Program-made: the position numbers and the translations under genes | In this document: positions 1 through 6,055 of the stretch, piece after piece | Numbering within the stretch: the stretch's first letter is position 1 | Layout of the letters: each line of letters starts with the position of its first letter | Source: Candidatus Poseidoniaceae archaeon | Lineage (GTDB): Archaea; Thermoplasmatota; Poseidoniia; Poseidoniales; Poseidoniaceae | Assembly: GCA_029250305.1 (NCBI GenBank) | Contig: JAQXFM010000337.1 | Span: 1-9,233, forward strand | Reading direction: 5' to 3' | DNA: 9,233 nt | Notes under the pieces: model-generated | The model's database searches: none | Seen by the model: only the letters and a program-made list of their open reading frames with translations | Told to the model about the DNA's origin: nothing

Positions 1-462
1 GAGGCAGAACGTCTCAAGGCAGAACAAGAGGCGGCAGCCGAAGCGGCTAAGGTAAAGGCAGCCGAAGAAGCAGAACGACGTGCAGCCGAAGCCGAATTAG
101 AACTCGCAAAGAAACAAGCAGAAGCCGAATTGGAACAGGCAAGGAAGCAAGCGGAAGCGGAACTTGAAGCAGTGCGCCAAGAGGCTCAAGCCGCCAAAGA
201 CGCCCTTGCTGCTGAAGCACTCAAGGCACAAACAGCTCTCCAAGAAAGCCAAGAGGCAGAAGTTGAGGCGCCCGAACCGATGGAAGAGCCTGAGCCATTC
301 GAACCATCAGGGAAGGAGATTCCAGATCTCCCTCCGCTCGATGGCTCAGCAACCCCTCTCGCCCCTGTTGATGAATCATCAGGTATGAGCCTCCCGCTCA
401 TTCTTGCATCCGCTGGTGGCGCTATTGGCCTCATTGCAGCAGCCTTCATCTTCCTTCTGTGA
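1..462 (+). CDS. Coiled-coil protein with C-terminal membrane tail (5'-truncated)
   Basis: The reading frame is open from the first base, so the start lies upstream; 153 residues are visible. Roughly the first 85 are almost pure Ala/Glu/Lys/Gln/Arg helix with strong coiled-coil character. Two near-identical 11-residue units (KQAEAELE core) lie back to back at 106-171, which points to hendecad packing. A Pro/Glu-rich acidic linker follows at about 265-345. The last 22-25 residues are hydrophobic (PLILASAGGAIGLIAAAFIF) and end directly at the stop, so the protein looks tail-anchored with the coiled coil on the other side of the linker. No catalytic motif is visible and I do not recognise a named family. 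A structural or scaffold role is inferred only. The chaperonin gene starts 58 bp downstream on the same strand. Similar composition can match TolA-like or SMC-like proteins by low complexity alone. Confidence 0.8.
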   Translation, partial: EAERLKAEQEAAAEAAKVKAAEEAERRAAEAELELAKKQAEAELEQARKQAEAELEAVRQEAQAAKDALAAEALKAQTALQESQEAEVEAPEPMEEPEPFEPSGKEIPDLPPLDGSATPLAPVDESSGMSLPLILASAGGAIGLIAAAFIFLL

Positions 463-491
463 AAACAGATATTTCCTTCTTAGAGAAAGGG

Positions 492-499
492 TTCATCTA
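492..499 (+). promoter_or_regulatory. Candidate core promoter box upstream of the chaperonin gene
   Basis: TTCATCTA begins 29 bp before the ATG at 521, the spacing expected of an archaeal TATA/BRE region serving a leaderless or near-leaderless mRNA. The same octamer occurs 31 bp before the start at 8691. No Shine-Dalgarno sequence precedes the 521 start. This is a positional argument only, as the box is a poor TATA consensus. Confidence 0.3.
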
Positions 500-520
500 T
501 ACGCTTCACGGCCCATTGGA

Positions 521-2122
521 ATGATGGCTCACCCAAACGACGGCTCTGGACGCGCGCCAGTGGCCATTGTCCGTCCAACAACCTCGGTGACCAGCGGTGT
601 GGCTGTTACGCAGAAACTTGTAACCGCATCGGTTGCTTTTGGAGATTTATTGCGTGGCACGTTTGGCCCAAACGGTCTTGACAAAATGATGTACAAGACT
701 AACGGACAGACCGCCGTGACAAACGATGGGGCGAAAATCGTCGCAGAACTTCTCGTCAAGCATCCAGCAGCCAAAGCCTTCGTCCAACTTGCTGAATCCC
801 AAGAGAACGCATGCGGCGACGGCGTCACCGGCTGCATCATCATTGCAAGCGAGTTAATGCGCGAAGCAGGCCGCCTTCTGGAAAAAGGACTCCACCCCCT
901 CGTTCTTGTTGAGGGATACCAACGGGCTTTGCAAACCACTCTTGACACACTCGATGCGCGCGTCGTACAGATTCAACCTACAGATAACCAACGCCTCCTC
1001 GATGTGGCTCGCACAGCGATGATGGGAACGACTGCAGAGTCGGGAAGCGATCACCTTGCACAATGCATCGTGACCGCAGCTCAGACTGTTGCCACCAATC
1101 GAGACGGCACCCTTCATGTTCGAACCGAAGATGTTCGAATGGCAAAACGTGGGGTTGGCGGGATTGCTGACAGCATACTTGTTTCTGGGTTGATTATTGA
1201 ACGCCACCTCGATTTGGACCGTCTTCCTCGCCATCTTAGCAACGGGACCGTCGCTGTGCTCTCTTGTCCCTTAGAAATCGAATCTTCTTCTCGGGATGCC
1301 GAAATTGAAGTAACCTCTCCGGACCAGTGGGTGGCGTTTATGGACGCTGAAGAAGCTCAACTTGACGCCAAAGCTCAGGCTGTTCTCGACAGTGGGGCGA
1401 CCCTTGTTTTCTGTGCAGAAGGCATTGACCCGCGCGTGTTGCACCGTTGTGCCGACGCCGGTGTTTTTGCGCTTGCAAGCCTCGAACGCTCGGGCGCAGA
1501 AGATGTCGCAGCAGCCACTGGTGCCATGATGATCGACCATCTTGATTCCCTTGACGCATCGGTTCTTGGCTCGTTCAAAACCATGTCCATTGAAACTCTT
1601 GAGGGCGATGATTCACGCAGGGAGCGGCTGCATCTCGATGCCGGCGAACAAGCGGGACTGGCTACGGTCGATGTTGGCGGTGGCGATGGAGTGGCCAGTG
1701 AAGAAGTGATTCGAGGCCTCTATGATGCACTCTGTTCTGTCACGAGCGCTATGGAAACTGGCGAAGTGCTCCTCGGAGGCGGAAGCCTCCACATTGCTGC
1801 GAGCCTCGCCATCAAAGAAGCAGCAGAAGCGCAAGGTGGCCGTGAACGCCTGGCCATGGAGGCGTTTGCCCGTGCTCTCGAAGCAATCCCTGCCGTGCTT
1901 GCCACCAACGCGGGAAACGATCACCTCGACACCCTTCTCGAATTACGTGCTCACCATCGAGACGGCTCCCCGGAAAGTGGGGTCCAATCATCTGGGACAG
2001 CAGGCCCAATCGAGGCCGCTTGGTCGAGTGCCGAAACCCTTGCTCACGCCATCGAAGCAGCTTGCGAAACGGCGTGTGGGCTGCTGCGAGTCGATCAAGT
2101 CATCTCGGCACGCGGCGATTGA
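521..2122 (+). CDS. Divergent group II chaperonin (thermosome/CCT-like) subunit
   Basis: An ATP-dependent cytosolic folding-chamber subunit of 533 residues, close to the usual 540-550. The frame stays open upstream to 404, but that extension reads through the previous gene; ATG 521 (or 524) fits the family. The equatorial domain shows GPNGLDKMM (49-57), TNDGAKIV (67-74) and CGDGVTG (98-104). The apical domain (about 200-355) has CPLEIE at 249-254, the DAEIEVTSPDQ helical-protrusion region and VFCAEGID at 296-303. The C-terminal equatorial part has YDAL (401-404, with the Asp used in ATP hydrolysis), GGGS (419-422) and NAGNDHLD (463-470). Compared with typical thermosomes, GDGTTT is GDGVTG and GGGAxE is GGGSLH, and the N-terminus is short. 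The Asp residues of NDG, GDG and DAL remain, so ATP binding and hydrolysis may persist. It may be a specialised paralogue beside a canonical subunit elsewhere. Confidence 0.9.
   Translation: MMAHPNDGSGRAPVAIVRPTTSVTSGVAVTQKLVTASVAFGDLLRGTFGPNGLDKMMYKTNGQTAVTNDGAKIVAELLVKHPAAKAFVQLAESQENACGDGVTGCIIIASELMREAGRLLEKGLHPLVLVEGYQRALQTTLDTLDARVVQIQPTDNQRLLDVARTAMMGTTAESGSDHLAQCIVTAAQTVATNRDGTLHVRTEDVRMAKRGVGGIADSILVSGLIIERHLDLDRLPRHLSNGTVAVLSCPLEIESSSRDAEIEVTSPDQWVAFMDAEEAQLDAKAQAVLDSGATLVFCAEGIDPRVLHRCADAGVFALASLERSGAEDVAAATGAMMIDHLDSLDASVLGSFKTMSIETLEGDDSRRERLHLDAGEQAGLATVDVGGGDGVASEEVIRGLYDALCSVTSAMETGEVLLGGGSLHIAASLAIKEAAEAQGGRERLAMEAFARALEAIPAVLATNAGNDHLDTLLELRAHHRDGSPESGVQSSGTAGPIEAAWSSAETLAHAIEAACETACGLLRVDQVISARGD
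1775..1790 (+). other. Perfect 6-bp hairpin with GGAA (GNRA-type) tetraloop inside the chaperonin gene
   Basis: GGAGGC and GCCTCC form a perfect inverted repeat around GGAA, which is a GNRA-class tetraloop. It lies over the codons for the GGGS motif. Gly-Gly-Gly-Ser codons make such a hairpin likely by chance, so no function is claimed. Confidence 0.3.
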
Positions 2123-2158
2123 CCCTTCATCGACACCATCTTCTTGGGTCGCTATGTT

Positions 2159-2168
2159 CTTTATCATC
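2159..2168 (+). promoter_or_regulatory. Candidate TATA-like box upstream of purH
   Basis: CTTTATCATC lies about 32-41 bp before the purH ATG in the 77-bp gap after the chaperonin stop. It is the most AT-rich element in the gap and would give a leader of roughly ten bases. No Shine-Dalgarno sequence precedes the ATG. purH could instead be read through from the chaperonin gene. Confidence 0.25.
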
Positions 2169-2199
2169 GGACCAATGGATTCGATAACGGGTACCTCCA

Positions 2200-3843
2200 A
2201 TGAGCACGTCCGTCCCGCCACGCCCTCGAGCACTTCTCAGCGTCTACGACAAGACCGGGATCGTTGAATTTGCAACGGCACTTTCAGCCATGGGCTTCGA
2301 ACTGGCTTCAACTGGTGGAACCGCTCGCAAGTTGAGGGAAGCCGGACTGGATGTCATCGGTGTCTCAGACATCACTGGGCACCCTGAAATTTTTGACGGG
2401 CGTGTGAAATCACTCCACCCTGCTATCCACGGCCCATTGCTCGCCCGACTTGAAACAGAAGCAGACCGAGCGGGCCTTGCCGAACTTGGTTACGCACCGA
2501 TTCAGATTGTGGCGTGCAACTTGTACCCATTTTCCGATGCTGCTCGCCAAGAACCCCCCTTGAACGATCTTGCTTTGCTAGAAATGGTTGACATTGGCGG
2601 GCCGACGATGGTTCGTGCATCTGCGAAAAATCACAAGAATGTTATCATCGCGTCAAATCCAGAACGTTACCCTTCGATCGTAACTGCGCTCCAGCAAGCA
2701 GGTGGAGCCGACGGTGTTGGTATTGACTTGCGAAGAGCACTTGCACTTGAGGCATTCGAACACACCGCCGCCTACGATGCAGCAATCAGCGACGAATTGC
2801 ATGCAAGGTGGATTGGTCGTCCTGAACACAGCGACGATACAGCCGTGCAAACAGAACGCCTTCCAGATACACTTCTGGCCTCTGCGATCAAATCTCACAC
2901 CCTTCGTTACGGTGAAAACAGTCACCAAGCCGCAGCCCTCTACGTTGATCCTAAAGCCGCTGGATTGCACACAACACTCGTCACTGCGAACGTCGAAGGC
3001 GAGAAACCGATGTCCTACAACAACTACTCTGATGCAGACGCCACCCTGCGATTGTGCCGCGCGCTCTCAACTGATGAATGGCCAGCAACACCCCATGTGT
3101 GCATCATTGTCAAGCACAACAACCCATGCGGTGCCGCCCTTGGAGCCACCCAAGTTGAGGCTTATGAGGCCGCATTGGCAAGTGATCCAGAGTCGGCCTT
3201 CGGGTCCATCATTTGTTTCAATGAACCTCTTGAAGTTGAAACTGCCAAGGCAATGGAGCCTTTGTTCATCGAAGTCCTCATGGCCCCCCATTACGATGAA
3301 GAGGCAAAAGCAATCGTCATGGCGAAGAAAAACCGTCGCATTCTTACCATTGACTCGCCAAAAAACCGCCTTGCACCCCTTGAGCGAATTTTGGTAAGGA
3401 AGCCGATTGAGGGTGGATGGTTGGTTCAAACCGAAGAGCCCCCGGTCATCGATTGGGAGAAGGCAAAGGTCGCAACAACCATTGCGCCAACGGACGCCCA
3501 AATCGCCAGCATGAAATTCGCAGTGCGTGTGTGTGAACAAGTCAAATCAAATGCCATCGTTATGGTCCAAGGCGTCGCTACAGTGGGCATTGGACCCGGC
3601 CAAACCAGCCGAGTTGAAGCCGTAAAAATCGCTGCACGAAGGGCTGGCGACAGAGCAGAAGGATGCGTCCTTGCATCTGATGCCTTTTTCCCATTCAAGG
3701 ATGGTCTTGAGCAAGCAGCCGATGCAGGCGCGGCCTCAATTGTTCAACCAGGTGGTTCAATTCGAGACCAAGAAGTCATTGATGCTGCCAATGAGCGCGG
3801 TATCTCCATGTTGTTCACCGGGCACCGTCTCTTCAGGCATTGA
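2200..3843 (+). CDS. purH: Bifunctional AICAR formyltransferase / IMP cyclohydrolase
   Basis: Performs the last two steps of IMP synthesis: it formylates AICAR with 10-formyl-THF, then closes the ring to IMP. The product has 547 residues; bacterial PurH has about 510-530. The N-terminal MGS-type cyclohydrolase domain (about 10-150) shows SVYDKTGI (14-21), STGGTA (37-42), HPEIFDGRVKSLHP (61-74), NLYPF (107-111) and DIGGPTMVRASAKN (131-144). The transformylase domain carries LRYGENSHQ (235-243), KPMSYNNYSDADA (269-281) and the catalytic Lys-His in KHNNPCG (305-311). GQTSRVEA (467-474) and DAFFPFKDG (494-502) follow, and the end is intact at the family-typical GHRLFRH. All catalytic residues I can identify are present, so both activities are expected. 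The second folate-dependent purine enzyme, purN, is encoded about 850 bp downstream. Many archaea use the unrelated PurP and PurO instead, so this lineage follows the bacterial-type route. Confidence 0.97.
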   Translation: MSTSVPPRPRALLSVYDKTGIVEFATALSAMGFELASTGGTARKLREAGLDVIGVSDITGHPEIFDGRVKSLHPAIHGPLLARLETEADRAGLAELGYAPIQIVACNLYPFSDAARQEPPLNDLALLEMVDIGGPTMVRASAKNHKNVIIASNPERYPSIVTALQQAGGADGVGIDLRRALALEAFEHTAAYDAAISDELHARWIGRPEHSDDTAVQTERLPDTLLASAIKSHTLRYGENSHQAAALYVDPKAAGLHTTLVTANVEGEKPMSYNNYSDADATLRLCRALSTDEWPATPHVCIIVKHNNPCGAALGATQVEAYEAALASDPESAFGSIICFNEPLEVETAKAMEPLFIEVLMAPHYDEEAKAIVMAKKNRRILTIDSPKNRLAPLERILVRKPIEGGWLVQTEEPPVIDWEKAKVATTIAPTDAQIASMKFAVRVCEQVKSNAIVMVQGVATVGIGPGQTSRVEAVKIAARRAGDRAEGCVLASDAFFPFKDGLEQAADAGAASIVQPGGSIRDQEVIDAANERGISMLFTGHRLFRH

Positions 3844-3856
3844 TACGACCCAAGAC

Positions 3857-3861
3857 TTCAT
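3857..3861 (+). promoter_or_regulatory. Candidate promoter box upstream of the small membrane protein
   Basis: TTCAT begins 29 bp before the ATG at 3886, the same offset as the TTCATCTA box before the chaperonin gene and within 2 bp of that before the gene at 8691. A five-base match is weak by itself; only the repeated spacing makes it notable. Confidence 0.2.
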
Positions 3862-3885
3862 GCGGCGAGGGCCGGACCCAGCGAC

Positions 3886-4062
3886 ATGGGCCACCTCACA
3901 GACATCAACAAGTCGTATTTCCAACACATGTCGGGAGCATGGAAAATGGCGTTTTGGTTTGCCTTGGGCGCCGTACGGTTGTTGATCCATGGGGTTCTCC
4001 CGAACGTTAATCAAGAGGCTGGACAGAAAACCGTCAACCATTACCTGCCGCAAAACGATTAG
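3886..4062 (+). CDS. Small DUF6356-like membrane protein (58 aa)
   Basis: A short gene 42 bp after purH encoding 58 residues. It begins MGHLTDINKSYFQHMSGAWK, followed by a hydrophobic segment at about 20-42 (FWFALGAVRLLIHGVLP) and a polar tail. The pattern of a short N-terminus, a SYFxHM motif, one hydrophobic helix with an H-x-x-LP turn and a polar tail resembles my recollection of DUF6356, a small family of unknown function. That match is from memory, not a search. A stop at 3841 in the same frame excludes a longer upstream extension, and no other in-frame ATG precedes 3886. TTCAT sits 29 bp before the start. The stop TAG shares two bases with the stop of the convergent DUF454 gene. Function unknown; probably a small inner-membrane protein. 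Confidence 0.6.
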   Translation: MGHLTDINKSYFQHMSGAWKMAFWFALGAVRLLIHGVLPNVNQEAGQKTVNHYLPQND

Positions 4063-4610
4063 GCCACAGTCGGAACCTTCCAACCAACCCACCAGACGCC
4101 CACGAGTGCAACTACGGCGATGAGCGTCTGCCCGAACCCGGGGTCACCTGCTTTGGTAATCCCCCAAATCGACGCAACGGAAACCACGCAAATGATTGCG
4201 CTGATCACCATCTTTGAGTGAAGAGGCAAGGCCCGGCCAGAGCGGTAATACTCCAAAAGTGCAGGGCCAAACATTCTGTTTGTCAACAACCATCGGAACA
4301 ACTTCTGACTCGAGCGTGCGTAGCAATAGGCTGCAAGAACCAGCCATGATGTTGTTGGCCATCCGGGCACAATGATTCCGATAATTGCGAAGATGACGGC
4401 GAGGCTTCCAAACGACACCCACAAGCCCCGTATGAATGGATTGCGGGAAGGTTTGTGCTCTGCGAGCACCCGTTGAATCACAACTTCGTCAAGCGAGGAT
4501 GAACCCTCGTTGAGAATAGGCACAGGGGAATCTTCCTCAGTTTTGTCGGAAGCCGAGTCGAAAAAAGGCTCGCCCGGGCCGGAATCGGCATTTTCACCCA
4601 TCGAACTCAT
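4059..4610 (-). CDS. YbaN-like DUF454 integral membrane protein
   Basis: A 183-residue membrane protein. The first 58 residues are polar, acidic and probably disordered. The DUF454 core follows: a hydrophobic helix (about 62-82), the hallmark PGWPTTSWL (82-90) where the family has PLLPTTPF, an Ala-rich segment ending CYARSS (96-101), then RWLLTNRMFGPALLEYY (106-122) and SGRALPLHSK (124-133). Two more hydrophobic segments lie at about 134-152 and 160-178. The family is widespread in bacteria, is often encoded near unrelated genes and has no established biochemical role. The long polar N-terminus is unusual, as bacterial YbaN proteins are about 125 residues and start near the first helix. The start at 4610 may be replaced by the Met three codons on. 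The gene diverges from purN and converges with the DUF6356-like gene. Confidence 0.88.
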   Translation of the reverse strand: MSSMGENADSGPGEPFFDSASDKTEEDSPVPILNEGSSSLDEVVIQRVLAEHKPSRNPFIRGLWVSFGSLAVIFAIIGIIVPGWPTTSWLVLAAYCYARSSQKLFRWLLTNRMFGPALLEYYRSGRALPLHSKMVISAIICVVSVASIWGITKAGDPGFGQTLIAVVALVGVWWVGWKVPTVA

Positions 4611-4630
4611 GCCGTCCTACAACGCGTGCA

Positions 4631-4640
4631 TCAAAAACTA
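4631..4640 (-). promoter_or_regulatory. Candidate TATA box for the DUF454 gene
   Basis: Read on the minus strand, TAGTTTTTGA occupies positions -30 to -21 relative to the ATG at 4610, which is where an archaeal TATA box of a leaderless mRNA belongs. It is the only AT-rich run in the 79-bp gap between this gene and the divergent purN. No comparable box at that distance was seen for purN. Confidence 0.35.
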
Positions 4641-4689
4641 ATGGGCGCGCATCCGAAGTGCTCAAGGGCATTGGTCGCTACCATATGCC

Positions 4690-5337
4690 ATGGGAGGCAC
4701 ACCTTCGGGACAGCCAACTTCCCCTGTGAGCAAACCAGTCCGGTGTGCAATTTTGATTTCTGGTTCTGGCTCCGGCATGGAAGCAATGATCCGGCATCAA
4801 CAATCAAACGCCGGCTGCGGGCATGAAACAGTGCTCGTCATCGCGGACCGCCCGGATGCAAAAGGGCTGGAGCGCGCCTCAGCGCTCGGCATCAAGTCGC
4901 TTTGCATCCCCCTCCCGCCTGAGCATGAAGATCCAACAAACCGTCGTCTTGCCCACGAGAAAACTGTGGACGAGCACTTACGGGCGGCAAACGTCGGCCT
5001 TGTTCTTTTGAGTGGCTACATGCGACTGCTTACACCCTACTTGGTTGGCCAGTGGGCACCTAATTTGCTCAATATTCACCCCTCGATTCTTCCAGCATTT
5101 CCAGGGGCTCACGCTCACCGTGATGCGCTTGCCTCCGGAGCGAATGTGTCCGGATGCACCGTTCACATGGTCGACGAAGGCATGGATACGGGGGCAATCC
5201 TCGCTCAACGTCGCGTTCCGGTTTTTCCCGACGACACGGAATCTTCTCTCGCTGCAAGGGTGCGAATCGAAGAGCACCTTCTCTATCCGCAAGTTGTGGA
5301 TGCATTTATTCTTCAAAACGAGCATCGAGTGAATTGA
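4690..5337 (+). CDS. purN: Phosphoribosylglycinamide (GAR) formyltransferase
   Basis: Transfers a formyl group from 10-formyl-THF to GAR, the third step of purine synthesis, in the cytosol. 215 residues, near the E. coli length of 212. Visible motifs are ILISGSGSGMEAMI (21-34, phosphate-binding loop), VLLSGYMRLL (105-114), NIHPSILPAFPGAHAHRDAL (128-147) and DEGMDTGAI (162-170). The family's catalytic Asn, His and Asp correspond to N128, H130 and D166. The loop reads GSGSGM where most PurN have GNGSNL, a noteworthy but not disabling change. The first 17 residues are a polar extension; GTG at 4726 (residue 13) is a possible alternative start nearer the first strand. Neither start has a well-placed Shine-Dalgarno sequence. 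It functions with PurH, encoded upstream. The last 32 bp overlap the end of the convergent mobA-like gene. Confidence 0.95.
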   Translation: MGGTPSGQPTSPVSKPVRCAILISGSGSGMEAMIRHQQSNAGCGHETVLVIADRPDAKGLERASALGIKSLCIPLPPEHEDPTNRRLAHEKTVDEHLRAANVGLVLLSGYMRLLTPYLVGQWAPNLLNIHPSILPAFPGAHAHRDALASGANVSGCTVHMVDEGMDTGAILAQRRVPVFPDDTESSLAARVRIEEHLLYPQVVDAFILQNEHRVN

Positions 5338-5809
5338 AATTTTTCATCTCTCTTGTCATCTCACCAAGGTTCAGGCTTGGCAAGTTTGCAAACATCGCTT
5401 GAATGTTTTTGGCGTTGCGAGCAGGACTCCATCCTTCGGGACAGAACGCAAGCAGAGGTTGCCGTTCCCCATTTGAATCCAAAGGAACTCCACCGTTCGA
5501 AGCAATTAACGCAGTGAGGCCGGTATCTTCAAGCTGAAACGCATCACAAGGAATGAGTTGAACAGCCCCATCAATGGCGCTGAGCGCCCAATAAATCACT
5601 TCCATCAATGAGGCACACGCCTCGGGATCAGACCATACCTCGCCCGCGAACAAAGCCATTCGCTCGCTTGAACCACAAAGCGTGATGATTCTGTCAGTCC
5701 CTGATGATTGAGCTACTGCCATAAGTCGCTCCACCCCCCCGGCCATCAGAGCTTTGTCTTGGCCCATGCGGGTGCTTTTTCCACCAGCCAAAATGAGTGC
5801 AGTTACCAT
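5306..5809 (-). CDS. MobA-like nucleotidyltransferase (possible molybdenum cofactor guanylyltransferase)
   Basis: 167 residues from ATG 5809. The frame is open to 5851, but 5809 has a well-placed GGTGA ribosome binding site (5815-5819) and puts the first beta strand at the N-terminus as in the family. MobA attaches GMP to molybdopterin. Signature LAGGKSTRMGQDKAL (7-21) is the nucleotide-binding loop, PCD (87-89) fits the metal-binding Asp, QPLLAF (117-122) matches the PLLALY region, and NFNSLDARF (157-165) fits the C-terminal NINTPED element. Departures are its shortness (MobA is about 190-200), an absent PL-rich stretch after the loop, and ACASLMEVIYWAL (63-75) where GPLAGI would be expected. 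It may be true MobA or a related transferase with another substrate. It is last in a four-gene minus-strand cluster, 10 bp after the small helical gene; no other molybdopterin gene is in view. Confidence 0.75.
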   Translation of the reverse strand: MVTALILAGGKSTRMGQDKALMAGGVERLMAVAQSSGTDRIITLCGSSERMALFAGEVWSDPEACASLMEVIYWALSAIDGAVQLIPCDAFQLEDTGLTALIASNGGVPLDSNGERQPLLAFCPEGWSPARNAKNIQAMFANLPSLNLGEMTREMKNFNSLDARFEE

Positions 5810-5814
5810 GCAGG

Positions 5815-5819
5815 TCACC
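5815..5819 (-). promoter_or_regulatory. Ribosome binding site fixing the mobA-like start
   Basis: GGTGA on the minus strand ends 5 bases before the ATG at 5809 and can pair with the UCACC near the 3' end of archaeal 16S rRNA. It favours 5809 over the upstream in-frame start at 5851. Confidence 0.5.
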
Positions 5820-6029
5820 CTATGCCATCTCATCAAGACCGTCAAGGGCACGCTCGAGTTCTGCTAGTAAACTCCGCACCCGCTCTAGCAACGCCCTGCG
5901 TTCACGGCTTGAACGGGCCTCTGGGAGCCATTCAAGCAACCTTCGAACGTCCTGAGCATCACGCTCGACCGTCCACTGGTGAACAGCTTCTAAGACAGGG
6001 TCGTCTGAAGGGAGAAACCGTTCGCTCAT
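5820..6029 (-). CDS. Small charged helical protein of unknown function (69 aa)
   Basis: Encodes 69 residues from ATG 6029; a TTG immediately upstream could add one. The N-terminus (MSERFLPSDDPVLEAVHQW) precedes a long stretch rich in Arg, Glu and Leu (about 20-66), predicted to be one or two amphipathic helices, possibly a coiled coil. There is no signal peptide, membrane segment, Cys/His cluster or recognisable motif. It is judged real because it fills the space between two co-directional genes exactly, starting 26 bp after the upstream stop and ending 10 bp before the mobA-like start, and because overlapping frames on the other strand match no family. It could be an adaptor or subunit for its neighbours, which is inference only. 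I do not recognise the family. No Shine-Dalgarno sequence is seen, so it may rely on translational coupling. Confidence 0.6.
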   Translation of the reverse strand: MSERFLPSDDPVLEAVHQWTVERDAQDVRRLLEWLPEARSSRERRALLERVRSLLAELERALDGLDEMA

Positions 6030-6055
6030 CAAGAAGGGCTAATTGCGGAGGGGCT

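Noticed and set aside
186..449. Antisense frame opposite the coiled-coil gene
   Set aside because: Ser/Ala/Gly-rich mirror of a Glu/Ala/Lys-rich sequence; no family resemblance.
404..520. 39-residue N-terminal extension of the chaperonin frame
   Set aside because: It overlaps the coding end of the upstream gene in another frame and has no counterpart in group II chaperonins; ATG 521 gives a normal length.
1722..2267. 181-residue plus-strand frame spanning the chaperonin 3' end and purH start
   Set aside because: Out-of-frame shadow covering two well-supported genes, with no recognisable motif.
3067..3540. 157-residue minus-strand frame inside purH
   Set aside because: Cys/Trp-rich nonsense composition opposite a highly conserved gene.
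4626..4826. 66-residue plus-strand frame overlapping the purN start
   Set aside because: No motif and overlaps the conserved phosphate-binding region of PurN in another frame.
5734..5740. Run of seven C suggesting a frameshift in the mobA-like gene
   Set aside because: The frame keeps family motifs on both sides of the run, so no frameshift is needed; kept only as a caution in the findings.
5810..5851. 14-residue N-terminal extension of the mobA-like gene
   Set aside because: It overlaps the preceding small gene; GGTGA before 5809 and the position of the first beta strand favour the shorter form.
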